A stretch of DNA of 64,000 bases from Parvularcula sp. BBD 1991-13 (GTDB lineage: Bacteria; Pseudomonadota; Alphaproteobacteria; Caulobacterales; Parvularculaceae), in assembly GCA_001657385.1 (NCBI GenBank), contig LYSZ01000011.1:45776-109775 (forward strand). The letters are read 5' to 3'. The notes under the pieces were generated by a model, which had not been told where the DNA came from, ran no database searches, and saw only the letters and a list, made by a program, of their open reading frames with translations. The position numbers and the translations under genes were made by a program. Every line of letters begins with the position of its first letter. The first letter of the stretch is position 1. This document shows, in pieces, positions 35,060-43,755 of this stretch.

Positions 35060-35920
35060 ATGACGTCTGTGGACGAGCTGAAACAGCAGCAGCAAGCGTT
35101 CTGGAACGGTCCGCGCGGAGAGGTCTGGAGCCGGCGGCGCGCGTTCATGGACGCGATGTTGCAGCCGTTCGAGGACCGCCTCGTCGACGAGGTCAGGCGC
35201 CTGTCGCCGGCCGACGGGCCGGTCCACGTGCTCGATGTCGGCTGCGGCGCGGGCGCCACGACCCTCGCCCTCAAGCGCGCCCTGCCGGCGGCGGCGAGCT
35301 GCCTCGGCGTCGACATTTCCGGGCCGCTGCTCGACACCGCCAGGGCGCGGGCGGACAAATCCGGTCTCAACGTGCGGTTCCTGTGCGCCGACGCCGGCGC
35401 CCATGATTTCCGGCGGGGCGAGTTCGATATCCTCGCATCGCGTTTCGGCGTCATGTTTTTCGCCGACCCGGCCGCGGCCTTCGCCAATCTCCGCCGGGCG
35501 GCGTCGGATGACGGGCGGCTCGCCTTCGTCGTCTGGCGCAGCGCGGAGGAGAACGATTTCATGACCGCCGGGCATCGCGCCGCGGCGCCGCACCTGCCGG
35601 AGCCGCCGCCCCGCGATCCGCATGCGCCGGGGCCGTTTTCGCTCGGCGATCCCGACCGGGTCCGCGCCATACTGGACGCGGGCGGCTGGGGGCGGGTCGA
35701 ACTGGCGCCGCTTGACCTGCCATGCGCGTTCCCGGCGGAGCGGCTTGACCTCTTTGTCGACGAACTGGCGCCGAACGCCCAGGATGTCGCCGCCCTTGAG
35801 CCCGGCCTGGGCGATACGGTTCGCGCCGCCGTCCGCGACGCCTATGGACGGTACGTCCAGGGCGGCGAGGTCCGCTTCACCGCGCGCTGCTGGATGATCG
35901 GCGCGGCGGCGTCGGGCTGA
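35060..35920 (+). CDS. Class I SAM-dependent methyltransferase
   Basis: A Rossmann-fold methyltransferase of 286 residues. Motif I is HVLDVGCGAGATTLAL, motif II region CLGVDISGPLLDTARARA, and FDILASRFGVMFFADPAAAFANLRR covers the central strand; the arrangement is like UbiE/Methyltransf_11 proteins. The start at 35060 (MTSVDELKQQQ) is chosen because GGGAGGG precedes it; an ATG at 34910 would lie at the -10 box of the MerR promoter. The substrate is not identifiable. It is the evident target of the divergent MerR regulator, so its job may be detoxification or methylation of the inducer. Confidence 0.87.
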   Translation: MTSVDELKQQQQAFWNGPRGEVWSRRRAFMDAMLQPFEDRLVDEVRRLSPADGPVHVLDVGCGAGATTLALKRALPAAASCLGVDISGPLLDTARARADKSGLNVRFLCADAGAHDFRRGEFDILASRFGVMFFADPAAAFANLRRAASDDGRLAFVVWRSAEENDFMTAGHRAAAPHLPEPPPRDPHAPGPFSLGDPDRVRAILDAGGWGRVELAPLDLPCAFPAERLDLFVDELAPNAQDVAALEPGLGDTVRAAVRDAYGRYVQGGEVRFTARCWMIGAAASG

Positions 35921-35942
35921 CGCGGCGCTTCGCGGGAATATG

Positions 35943-35996
35943 ATCGCCGGCCCGCAATCGCCGGCCCGTGATCGCAGCTCCGTGATTGCTGGCGCG
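35943..35996. repeat. Four 14-bp tandem repeats upstream of moaA
   Basis: ATCGCCGGCCCG starts at 35943 and 35957, with degenerate copies ATCGCAGCTCCG at 35971 and ATTGCTGGCGCG at 35985, all on a 14-bp period. They fill most of the spacer between the methyltransferase and moaA. No riboswitch fold could be assigned. Confidence 0.7.
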
Positions 35997-36033
35997 ATTG
36001 GAGCCGCGCCCGGCCCGTGCTAGGAGAAACCGC

Positions 36034-37035
36034 ATGTCTTCAGGCGTTCTCAGCGACCGTTTCGGGCGGCGCATCTCCTACCTGCGGCTGTCCGTGACCG
36101 ACCGCTGCGACCTCAGATGCGTCTACTGCATGGCGGAGAACATGCGCTTCCTGCCGAAGCAGGAGGTCCTGAGCCTGGAGGAACTGGAGCGGCTGTCCGC
36201 CGCCTTCATCGACCGCGGCGTCGAGAAGATCCGCATCACCGGCGGAGAGCCGCTGGTCCGGCGCGACGTCTTGCGCCTGATCGAGCGGCTGGGCGGGCGT
36301 TTGGGGCGCGGCCTGGAAGAGCTGACCCTGACCACCAACGCAACCCAGTTGTCGCGCCATGCGGCGGATCTGAAGGCCGCCGGCGTCAGGCGCGTCAACG
36401 TCTCGCTCGACACCCTGGACGACGCCGTTTTCGAGCGGCTGACCCGGCGCCGCGCGCTCAGCCTGGCGCTCGCCGGAATCGACGCGGCGCAGGCGGCGGG
36501 GCTTGAGGTCAAGATCAACACCGTCGCCCTCAAGGACGCCAACCGCGACGAAATCCCGGCGATGATCGAATGGGCCCATGGGCGCGGCATGGCGATGACC
36601 CTGATCGAGGTGATGCCGCTCGGCGATGTGGGCGCCGACCGCTTCGACCAGTACCTGCCGCTGAGCGCCGTGCGCGAGGACCTGGAGGCGCGCTGGACGC
36701 TGACCCCGTCCCCCATGCGCACGGGCGGGCCGTCCCGCTATATGACCGTGGCGCATACCGGGGGCGTTCTCGGTTTCATTACGCCGCTTACGAATAATTT
36801 CTGCGACGGTTGCAATCGCGTGCGCGTCACCTGCACCGGCCAGATCTACATGTGCCTCGGCCATATGGACCGCATCGACCTTCGCGCGGCGCTGCGCGGG
36901 CCCGATCCGCAACGCGATCTTGCGCGCGCGCTCGACCTCGCCATGGCGCGCAAGCCGGAGCGGCATGGCTTCGATATTTCCGGACCTGGCCAGGCGCCGG
37001 CGGCGCCGCGGCATATGTCCGTTACCGGAGGGTAG
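36034..37035 (+). CDS. moaA: GTP 3',8-cyclase MoaA
   Basis: A radical-SAM enzyme that, with MoaC, converts GTP to cyclic pyranopterin monophosphate, the first step of molybdenum cofactor synthesis. The SAM-cluster motif is CDLRCVYC near the N-terminus, ITGGEPL binds SAM, and the C-terminal cluster uses CDGCNRVRVTCTGQIYMCLG. The protein ends in GG (SVTGG), which is functionally important in the family. ATG at 36034 follows TAGGAGAAACCGC. Length of 333 residues is normal. It heads a compact Moco operon that runs to moeA. Confidence 0.96.
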   Translation: MSSGVLSDRFGRRISYLRLSVTDRCDLRCVYCMAENMRFLPKQEVLSLEELERLSAAFIDRGVEKIRITGGEPLVRRDVLRLIERLGGRLGRGLEELTLTTNATQLSRHAADLKAAGVRRVNVSLDTLDDAVFERLTRRRALSLALAGIDAAQAAGLEVKINTVALKDANRDEIPAMIEWAHGRGMAMTLIEVMPLGDVGADRFDQYLPLSAVREDLEARWTLTPSPMRTGGPSRYMTVAHTGGVLGFITPLTNNFCDGCNRVRVTCTGQIYMCLGHMDRIDLRAALRGPDPQRDLARALDLAMARKPERHGFDISGPGQAPAAPRHMSVTGG

Positions 37036-37037
37036 CC

Positions 37038-37289
37038 ATGGCGCGGCTGATGTTTTTCGGAAAGCTCGCCGATCTCGCCGCCGGGCGCGAAAGGGACTGG
37101 CCGCTCGACGGCGAGGCGCGCACGGTCGCCGGCCTGATCGACGCGATCGCGGCGGCGGATGCGGCGCTGGGCGCCGCGCTGTCTGCGCCGTCCGTGCGCT
37201 GCGCGGTGAACGAGGCGATGGTCGGCCGCGACGCGCCGATCGCCGATGGCGACGAGATCGCCTTCCTGCCCCCGGTCAGCGGCGGTTAG
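37038..37289 (+). CDS. moaD: Molybdopterin synthase sulfur-carrier subunit MoaD
   Basis: A ubiquitin-fold carrier of 83 residues ending in the essential Gly-Gly (AFLPPVSGG), which becomes a thiocarboxylate. The middle carries CAVNEAMVGRDAPIADGDEIAFLPP, the family signature. The ATG lies two bases after the moaA stop, with GGAGGGTAG upstream; open frames that start earlier are overlap with moaA. It partners with MoaE encoded next. Confidence 0.93.
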   Translation: MARLMFFGKLADLAAGRERDWPLDGEARTVAGLIDAIAAADAALGAALSAPSVRCAVNEAMVGRDAPIADGDEIAFLPPVSGG

Positions 37290-37294
37290 GCGTC

Positions 37295-37768
37295 ATGGGC
37301 GCTTCCTCCGCTCCGCGCATCCGCATCGAAAGCGCGCCGTTCGATCCGGCGGCGGAACTGGCGGCCTTCGAGACGGACGCCGGCCGGACCGCCGGCGCGG
37401 TGGTCTGTTTTCTCGGCAAGGTGCGCGAGGGCGCGAGCGACGATCCGGTGCGCGCCCTTTACCTCGAACATTATCCGGGCATGACGGAACGCGCGATCGA
37501 GGCGACCGCGGCCGAGGCGCAACGCCGCTGGAGCCTGTTCGACTGCCTCGTCATTCACCGCGTCGGCGCCATGGCGCCGGGCGAGCCGATCGTCTTCGTC
37601 TGCGCCAGTGCGGCCCACCGACGGGACGCTTTCCAGGCCGCGGACCGGCTCATGGATTATCTCAAGACGAAAGCGCTTTTCTGGAAGAAGGAAATGCGCG
37701 ACAACAGCGAGGCGTGGATCGAGCCGCGGCCGGCGGATCATGCGGACGAAGCGCGATGGAAAGACTAG
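37295..37768 (+). CDS. moaE: Molybdopterin synthase catalytic subunit MoaE
   Basis: The large subunit that transfers sulfur from MoaD to precursor Z to make molybdopterin. Typical motifs are GAVVCFLGKVRE, LYLEHYPGMTE, VIHRVGAMAPGEPIVFVCASAAHR and the catalytic Lys region DYLKTKALFWKKE. The ATG at 37295 follows moaD by five bases. At 157 residues it is of normal size; the C-terminal dozen residues are variable. Confidence 0.95.
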   Translation: MGASSAPRIRIESAPFDPAAELAAFETDAGRTAGAVVCFLGKVREGASDDPVRALYLEHYPGMTERAIEATAAEAQRRWSLFDCLVIHRVGAMAPGEPIVFVCASAAHRRDAFQAADRLMDYLKTKALFWKKEMRDNSEAWIEPRPADHADEARWKD

Positions 37769-37894
37769 CGGAACGGCGGGACGCGGCCATAGGAGAGGGC
37801 GACCGACCGGGAGGACGATCCACCGAAACGGCGCGCGGGGCGGCCCGGACAATGCGCAAGACCGACACGCGGGAACAACATACAGGATAACGCC

Positions 37895-38425
37895 ATGCAC
37901 GGCATCAATGAGAGCCTTGATTTCATCCCGGTGCGGATCGCGGTGCTGACGGTAAGCGATACGCGTACGGAGGAAACGGATACGTCCGGCGACACGCTCG
38001 CGCGGCGGATCGAGGCGGCGGGCCACGAGGTCGCCGCCCGCGCCATCGTACCGGATGACAAAGACGCGATCCGCGAGACGGTCTCGGCCTGGATCGACGA
38101 TGCGAGCGTCGATGCGGTGATCTCCACCGGCGGGACCGGGCTGACCGGCCGCGACGTGACGCCGGAGGCGGTCAGGCCCCTGTTCGAGAAGGAGATCGAG
38201 GGCTTTTCGGTAATCTTCCATCAGGTGAGCTTCGAAAGCGTCGGGCTTTCCACGCTGCAATCGCGGGCCTGCGCCGGGGTGGCGAAGGGCGCCTTCATCT
38301 TCTGCCTGCCGGGATCGAACGGCGCGGTGAAAGACGGCTGGGACAAGGTGATCTCGTATCAGCTCGACGCGCGCCATCGCCCCTGCAATCTTGTCGAGCT
38401 GATGCCGCGGCTGACCGAACGCTGA
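37895..38425 (+). CDS. moaB: Molybdenum cofactor biosynthesis protein B
   Basis: A MoaB/MogA-type protein of 176 residues that adenylates molybdopterin or supports that step. TGGTGLTGRDVTPEAV and the following FSVIFHQVSFESVGLSTLQSRACAGVAKGAFIFCLPGS are diagnostic, and the C-terminal LDARHRPCNLVELMPRL favours MoaB over MogA. It lies 126 bp after moaE and nine bases before moaC. The short spacer before it contains no other gene. Confidence 0.94.
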   Translation: MHGINESLDFIPVRIAVLTVSDTRTEETDTSGDTLARRIEAAGHEVAARAIVPDDKDAIRETVSAWIDDASVDAVISTGGTGLTGRDVTPEAVRPLFEKEIEGFSVIFHQVSFESVGLSTLQSRACAGVAKGAFIFCLPGSNGAVKDGWDKVISYQLDARHRPCNLVELMPRLTER

Positions 38426-38434
38426 GAGGGGCCG

Positions 38435-38920
38435 TTGACCGACGCCAGGCTCACCCATTTCGACGAGACCGGCCGTTCGCGCATGGTGGACGTGTCGTCC
38501 AAGGACGAAACGGTCCGCCGCGCCGTGGCGCGCGGGCGCGTGGTGTTCTCCCCGGACGCCTATCGCACGGTGCGCGCCCATGGCGTCAAAAAGGGCGACA
38601 TCGGACCGGTCGCCGAGCTTGCCGGCGTCATGGGCGCCAAGCGCACGGCGGACCTGATCCCGCTTTGCCATCCCCTGCCGATCACCGGGCTCCGGGTCGC
38701 GGTTGAGCCCGACGACGAGGCCGGGGCGTTCATCGTCACCGCCGAGGTGAAAACCGCCGGCAAGACCGGCGTCGAGATGGAAGCGCTGACCGCCGTCATG
38801 ACCGCGTGCCTCACGATTTACGACATGGCGAAGGCGGTGGACAAATCCATGATCATCGACGACGTGAAGCTGCTTGAAAAATCCGGCGGCGCGTCGGGCG
38901 ATTTCAGCCGCGGGGAATAG
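38435..38920 (+). CDS. moaC: Cyclic pyranopterin monophosphate synthase MoaC
   Basis: Acts after MoaA to form cyclic pyranopterin monophosphate. Hallmarks are KKGDIGPVAELAGVMGAKRTADLIPLCHPLPI, VEMEALTAVMTACLTIYDM and the active-site Lys in KSMIIDDVKLLEKSGG. The start is TTG at 38435 with GAGAGGGG upstream; this restores the family N-terminus LTHFDETGRSRMVDVSSK. Its 161 residues are normal and it sits three bases before moeA. Confidence 0.95.
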   Translation: MTDARLTHFDETGRSRMVDVSSKDETVRRAVARGRVVFSPDAYRTVRAHGVKKGDIGPVAELAGVMGAKRTADLIPLCHPLPITGLRVAVEPDDEAGAFIVTAEVKTAGKTGVEMEALTAVMTACLTIYDMAKAVDKSMIIDDVKLLEKSGGASGDFSRGE

Positions 38921-38923
38921 CCG

Positions 38924-40111
38924 ATGCTGAGCGTGGACGACGCCCTGTCCGCCGTGCTCGACGGCGTTGACGCGCTCGACGCGGAAGACGCGCCGTTAAC
39001 GGCGCTTTGCGGGCGCATCCTTGCGCGCGACGCCCTGGCGGGCGCGACGCAGCCGCCTTTCGCCGCCTCGGCGATGGACGGATACGCGGTGCGCTTCGCC
39101 GACATGGCGGTCGGCGCGCGGCTCTCGGTCATCGGCGAGGCGCCGGCGGGCGCGCCCTTCGCCGGCGCGGTGGGCGCGGGGCAGGCGGTGCGGATTTTCA
39201 CCGGCGCCGTCGTTCCGGCGGGCGCCGACCATGTTCTCATCCAGGAAGACGCCGCCCGCGAGGGCGATGCGATTACGGTGCAGGCGGAGCAACCGGCGCC
39301 GCGGCACATCCGCGAGGCGGGGCTCGATTTTCGTCAAGGCGACGTCCTGGCGCCGGCGGGAACGCGCCTGCATGAATTGCACGGCGCCATTTTCGCCGCC
39401 GGCAATCTCGCGGCCGTCAGCGTGCATCGTCGTCCGCGCGTTGCGTTTTTCGCCAATGGCGACGAACTGGTCGATCCCGGAAGCGCGCTTCGCCCCGGCC
39501 AGGTGGTCAACGCCAATCCCTTCGCCCTGTCGGAAATGGTCCGCACATGGGGCGGCGCGCCGGATTATCTCGGCCGCGCGCCGGACGATCCGGATGCGGT
39601 GCGCCGGGCGTTCGAGCGCGCCCGCGACGCGGACCTGATTCTGCCGATCGGCGGCGCTTCGGTTGGCGACCATGATTATGTGAAATCTGCGTTTGCGGCG
39701 GCGGGCGGCGAAATCGTTTTCGACAAAGTCGCCATGCGGCCCGGCAAGCCGACCTGGTTCGGTCGCCTTGGCGCGGCGCGCGTCGTCGGCCTGCCGGGCA
39801 ACCCGGCGTCGGCGGTCGTGGCGTCGGCGCTGTTCGCGCAGCCCCTGTTGCGCCGTCTTGCCGGCGAGCGATGGCGCGCGCCGTTTGTCGAGGGGCGCCT
39901 TGCCGAGCCGCTGCCGCCGAACGGCCGGCGGGAGAGCTATCTGCGCGCCGAGGCCGTCGCGTCGGCGGCGGGATATTCGCTCGACCCCGCCGACAATCAG
40001 GACAGCGCGCTTTTATCGCCTTTCGCGCGCGCCAATGCGCTGATCCGCCGCGCGCCGGACGCGCCCGCCGCCGCGGCGGGCGATCCGGCGGATTTCGTCC
40101 GCCTGCGGTAA
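38924..40111 (+). CDS. moeA: Molybdopterin molybdenumtransferase MoeA
   Basis: Inserts molybdate into adenylated molybdopterin. The family motifs are in order: QPPFAASAMDGYAVRFAD, IFTGAVVPAGADHVLIQED, LPIGGASVGDHDYV, and MRPGKPTWFGRLG with VVGLPGNPASAVV. Length is 395 residues. It closes the Moco operon; the next gene, malate synthase, is convergent with only 32 bases between the stops. No molybdate transporter or molybdoenzyme gene is present in the window. Confidence 0.95.
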   Translation: MLSVDDALSAVLDGVDALDAEDAPLTALCGRILARDALAGATQPPFAASAMDGYAVRFADMAVGARLSVIGEAPAGAPFAGAVGAGQAVRIFTGAVVPAGADHVLIQEDAAREGDAITVQAEQPAPRHIREAGLDFRQGDVLAPAGTRLHELHGAIFAAGNLAAVSVHRRPRVAFFANGDELVDPGSALRPGQVVNANPFALSEMVRTWGGAPDYLGRAPDDPDAVRRAFERARDADLILPIGGASVGDHDYVKSAFAAAGGEIVFDKVAMRPGKPTWFGRLGAARVVGLPGNPASAVVASALFAQPLLRRLAGERWRAPFVEGRLAEPLPPNGRRESYLRAEAVASAAGYSLDPADNQDSALLSPFARANALIRRAPDAPAAAAGDPADFVRLR

Positions 40112-40143
40112 CGAAAAGACTGCATACGAAGGACGGCGCCGGG

Positions 40144-41751
40144 TCAGATTTTCTCGTAGGCGCCGAGGGTGAGGAAGGTGTCGAACGCTTCCGACACGCA
40201 AAGATGTTCCAGCAGGCCGGCGGCTTCGTCAAAGCGGCCCGCATTCCAGCGCGCCTCGCCGACTTCGGATTTCACGACCTCCAACTCCTCGGCCATGACT
40301 TTGCGGAAATAGTCCGCCGTCATCTTTTCGCCGTTGGAGAGCGTCGCGCCGTTTCTGATCCACTGCCAGATCGAGGCGCGGGAAATCTCCGCCGTCGCCG
40401 CGTCTTCCATCAGGCCGTAAATCGCGACCGCGCCGAGCCCGCCGAGCCACGCCTCGATATACTGCGCGGCGACTCGGATGTTGTTGCGCAGCCCTTCATC
40501 CGTGAACGGGCCTTCCGGCGCCGCCAGAAGGTGCGCCGCCGCGATCTCCCCGTCATTGTCGCGGGAGACGTCGAGCTGGTTGGTCGCCCCGGGCTTGAAG
40601 GCGTTCGAATACACCGCGTTCACCACTTCGGCCAGCGCCGGGTGGGCGACCCACGAGCCGTCATGGCCGTTGTCGGCCTCGCGCTGCTTGTCCTGGCGCA
40701 CCTTTTCCTTGTTCGCCGCGTCCTGGTCAGGCGTCTTGGCCGGAAGGAAGGCGGACATCCCGCCCATCGCGAGCGCGCCGCGGCGGTGGCAGGTTTTCAC
40801 GAGCAGCCGCGAATAGGCGTCGAGGAAGGGCTTGTCCATGCCGACCGCATGACGGTCGGGGAGCATCCGGTCGGGATGGGCTTTCAGTGTCTTGATATAG
40901 CTGAAGATGTAATCCCAGCGCCCGCAATTGAGCGCAGCAGCGTGATCTTTCAGTTCAAAGAGGATCTCGTCCATCTCGAACACCGCCGGCAGGGTCTCGA
41001 TCAGCATGGTCGCCTTGATCGCGCCGACCGGCAGGCCGACCTTGTTCTGGGCGTGGACGAAGACGTCGTTCCACCAGCGCGCTTCCTCGTAATGCTCAAG
41101 CTTGGGCACGTAGAAATAAGGGCCGGACCCGTTCTTGCGAAGCCGTTCCTGATTATGCAGGAAATAGAGCGCGAAATCCATGAGGCAGCCGGGGATCGCC
41201 TTGCCGTTTCGCAGCACGTGCTTTTCGTCGAGATGCAGGCCGCGCACGCGGGCGATCAGCACCGCCGGGTCGTCGCCGAGGGCGTAGCTTTTGCCGGATT
41301 TCGGATCTTCGAAGCTGATGTTGCGGTTGACCGCGTCGCGCAGATTCGTCTGCCCCTCGATCAGGTTACGCCAGGTCGGCGAGAGGGCGTCCTCGAAATC
41401 GGCCATGAAGACCTTCACATCCGCATTCAGGGCGTTGATGACCATCTTGCGGTCGGTCGGGCCGGTGATTTCCACCCGTCGGTCGAGAAGATCGGCGGGC
41501 AGCGCGCCGACTTTCCAGTCGCCCTCGCGCACGGCTTTCGAATCCTCGCGGAAGTCCGGCAGCGCGCCGGCGTCGATCTTCGCCTGCCAGTCCGCCCGCG
41601 CGCTCAGGAGCGCGTCGCGGCGATCGGCGAATGCGTCTACAAGCTCGCACAGGAACGCGCATGCGTCCGCCGTCAGGATGTCGTCATCGGCCGAGGTCAG
41701 CTCTTCGGTAAACTCAAGTCCGCCGCGCTCCGTCGCGTGTTGGGTCGCCAT
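40144..41751 (-). CDS. aceB: Malate synthase A
   Basis: Condenses glyoxylate with acetyl-CoA to malate in the glyoxylate shunt. The 535-residue length fits isoform A (the G form is about 720). Conserved stretches are MVINALNADVKVFMADFEDALSPTW, the catalytic Arg region IARVRGLHLDEKHV, ETLPAVFEMDEILFELKDH, and CGRWDYIFSYIK. C-terminal catalytic-loop residues are also recognisable (RASIWQWIRNGA). The ATG at 41751 follows AAAGGCGAAGG. Isocitrate lyase is not within the window. The shunt would let the cell grow on the acetyl-CoA made by the thiolases upstream, a logical but not genetic link. Confidence 0.95.
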   Translation of the reverse strand: MATQHATERGGLEFTEELTSADDDILTADACAFLCELVDAFADRRDALLSARADWQAKIDAGALPDFREDSKAVREGDWKVGALPADLLDRRVEITGPTDRKMVINALNADVKVFMADFEDALSPTWRNLIEGQTNLRDAVNRNISFEDPKSGKSYALGDDPAVLIARVRGLHLDEKHVLRNGKAIPGCLMDFALYFLHNQERLRKNGSGPYFYVPKLEHYEEARWWNDVFVHAQNKVGLPVGAIKATMLIETLPAVFEMDEILFELKDHAAALNCGRWDYIFSYIKTLKAHPDRMLPDRHAVGMDKPFLDAYSRLLVKTCHRRGALAMGGMSAFLPAKTPDQDAANKEKVRQDKQREADNGHDGSWVAHPALAEVVNAVYSNAFKPGATNQLDVSRDNDGEIAAAHLLAAPEGPFTDEGLRNNIRVAAQYIEAWLGGLGAVAIYGLMEDAATAEISRASIWQWIRNGATLSNGEKMTADYFRKVMAEELEVVKSEVGEARWNAGRFDEAAGLLEHLCVSEAFDTFLTLGAYEKI

Positions 41752-41953
41752 GGGCCTTCGCCTTTCTTTTTCCGTAAAACCAGATCAGGCCGTGAAACCA
41801 GATCGTGTCCGTGTTTATCCGAGCCCCCTTCGCGGTGGCAAGGCGCCGGGTGCAGCCGGGCCGGAGAAAACGCCGCACCCCCGGGGCCGATCCTTCGATC
41901 GCGTCAGTGCGTAAAAGTTTCACATTCAAGTTTTTCAACGCGAAAGAAGGTTT

Positions 41954-42292
41954 ATGCCCGGTCCGTCCTCCCTCAAAACCGACATCAACGCCATTATCGT
42001 CTGGACCATTGCAACGCCGGTTCTCGCGGCCTGGATGCTGTTGTCCATTCTGCCGCTGTTCAGCCTGTTCGGGCCGGACCAGACCGCGCTCACCATCGCC
42101 CTTGACATCGCGTTTCTCGGGACCGGGTTTTACGCATTCCTGTTCGGCCTCATCGCGGCGCGCGCGATGGCGGCGAATTTCGAGGCCCGCGAAAGCGTCA
42201 TGTCCGCGGTGCGCGGTGCAGGTCTGAAACTCGCCGCTTATGGCGGCCTTTGGCTGCTGGCCTATTGGGGCTATCGCGCCTTCGTCGTCTGA
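41954..42292 (+). CDS. Small membrane protein of unknown function
   Basis: A 112-residue protein with three likely membrane helices: about residues 13-40 (IIVWTIATPVLAAWMLLSIL), 44-70 (with LDIAFLGTGFYAFLFGLIAA) and 92-109 (LAAYGGLWLLAYWGYRAF). No family was recognised. The start at 41954 has AAGAAGG seven bases upstream. It is alone between two minus-strand genes, preceded by a 200-bp spacer that contains a short direct repeat (AAACCAGATC twice). Confidence 0.6.
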   Translation: MPGPSSLKTDINAIIVWTIATPVLAAWMLLSILPLFSLFGPDQTALTIALDIAFLGTGFYAFLFGLIAARAMAANFEARESVMSAVRGAGLKLAAYGGLWLLAYWGYRAFVV

Positions 42293-42316
42293 GGGCGCCG
42301 GACGCGGCAAGCCGCC

Positions 42317-43690
42317 TTACATGGGCGGTTTGAATTTTTCCTTCATGGTCACCAGTTCCTCCGCGATCGTCGGGTGGAGGGCAACCGTCTCGTCAAACTG
42401 CTTCTTGGTGCAGCCGGCTTTCACGGCGATGGCGACGCACTGGATCATCTCCGCGGCTTCCGCCCCGACAATGTGACAGCCCAGCACACGGTCGGTGTCG
42501 CCGTCGACGACGAGCTTCATCAGCACCCGTTCTTCCGAACCTGTGAGCATGTTCTTCATGGCGCGGAAGTTCGTCTTGTAGATGTCGATATTCCGGTACT
42601 TGCGCCGCGCCTCGTGTTCGGCGTAGCCGACCGTGCCGACGGGCGGCTGTGAGAATACGGCTTTCGGAATGAAGGTGTAATCCATTTTTTGCGGGTTGTC
42701 GTTATACGTGGTCTCGGCGAAGGCCGCGCCCTCGCGGATGGCCACGGGCGTCAGATTGACCCGGTTGGTGACGTCGCCGACCGCGTAAATGCTGTCTACG
42801 GAAGACTTGGAATAATCGTCGACGACGACGGCGCCGTGCCTGTCCAGTTCGACCCCGGCGCTTTCAAGGCCAAGCCCTTTCGTCGCCGGTTTGCGGCCGA
42901 TGGCCCACAAGACGAGATCCGTGTCCACATGGCTCCCATTGGACAGGTGAACGCGCTTGTTGTCGCCGTCGAGCTGTTCGATCTTGTCGAACACCGACTG
43001 GGTGACGACGCGGATGCCCTGGCGCTTCAGCTCCGCATGCACCTGGACCGAGATATCGGTGTCGAAATAGCGCAGGATGTCCTCGCCGCGATAGACGAGG
43101 CATACCTCGCAGCCGAGCCCGCGGAAAATGCAGGCGAATTCGATGGCGATGTAGCCGCCCCCGGCGACGACCACGTGTTTCGGCAGCGTTTCGAGATGGA
43201 ACACCTCGTTGGATGTGATCCCGAGATCGTGCCCCGGCACCGTTTCGTCGACAAAGGGCGCGCCGCCCGTCGCGATCAGGATGCGCTCGGCGGTCACGTC
43301 GCGCCCCTCCGCGGTCAGGTGAACGGTGTGCGCGTCCTTGACGATCGCGCGGGACTGAAAAATGTCCGCGCCCGCGTTTTTCAGGTTACGGATGTAAATG
43401 CCGTTCAGCCGGTCGATTTCCGCGTCCTTGTTCTCGATCAGCCGCGCCCAGTCGAATGCGACGCTTTCCGCCGACCAGCCATAGCCGCGCGCGTCGGCGA
43501 AGGCGTGGCCGTACTCGCTGGCGAAGACGAGGAACTTCTTCGGCACGCAGCCGCGAATGACGCAGGTGCCGCCGACGCGGTATTCCTCCGCCACGCCCAC
43601 CCGGGCGCCGTAGATCGACGCCAGCCTTGAGGCGCGCACGCCGCCCGAGCCCGCGCCGATGGTGAATAGATCGTAGTCAAACTTTGTCAT
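42317..43690 (-). CDS. gor: Glutathione-disulfide reductase
   Basis: An FAD- and NADPH-dependent enzyme that reduces oxidised glutathione. The N-terminal FAD motif is FTIGAGSGGVRASRLAS, the redox-active disulfide is in GGTCVIRGCVPKK, the NADPH motif is VVVAGGGYIAIEFACIFRGLG, and the C-terminal catalytic His/Glu is in ALHPTIAEELVTM. The start is placed at 43690 (MTKFDYDL); an upstream extension to 43759 overlaps the preceding gene's end and adds no family sequence. Length is 457 residues. It follows an unidentified gene and the rpiA-glmU pair on the same strand. Confidence 0.95.
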   Translation of the reverse strand: MTKFDYDLFTIGAGSGGVRASRLASIYGARVGVAEEYRVGGTCVIRGCVPKKFLVFASEYGHAFADARGYGWSAESVAFDWARLIENKDAEIDRLNGIYIRNLKNAGADIFQSRAIVKDAHTVHLTAEGRDVTAERILIATGGAPFVDETVPGHDLGITSNEVFHLETLPKHVVVAGGGYIAIEFACIFRGLGCEVCLVYRGEDILRYFDTDISVQVHAELKRQGIRVVTQSVFDKIEQLDGDNKRVHLSNGSHVDTDLVLWAIGRKPATKGLGLESAGVELDRHGAVVVDDYSKSSVDSIYAVGDVTNRVNLTPVAIREGAAFAETTYNDNPQKMDYTFIPKAVFSQPPVGTVGYAEHEARRKYRNIDIYKTNFRAMKNMLTGSEERVLMKLVVDGDTDRVLGCHIVGAEAAEMIQCVAIAVKAGCTKKQFDETVALHPTIAEELVTMKEKFKPPM

Positions 43691-43755
43691 AATCCGTGTC
43701 GCCGCCTTGCTGCTGGTGGTGGTCCGCCGGGCCCCGCCGATCGACTGCCCGTCAA

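Noticed and set aside
35921..36033. A molybdenum-cofactor riboswitch before moaA
   Set aside because: The spacer is only about 110 bp and mostly filled by 14-bp tandem repeats; no Moco-riboswitch fold could be recognised.
39871..42105. A 744-codon plus-strand frame overlapping moeA and malate synthase
   Set aside because: Antisense to a textbook malate synthase; sequence is low-complexity and without recognisable motifs.
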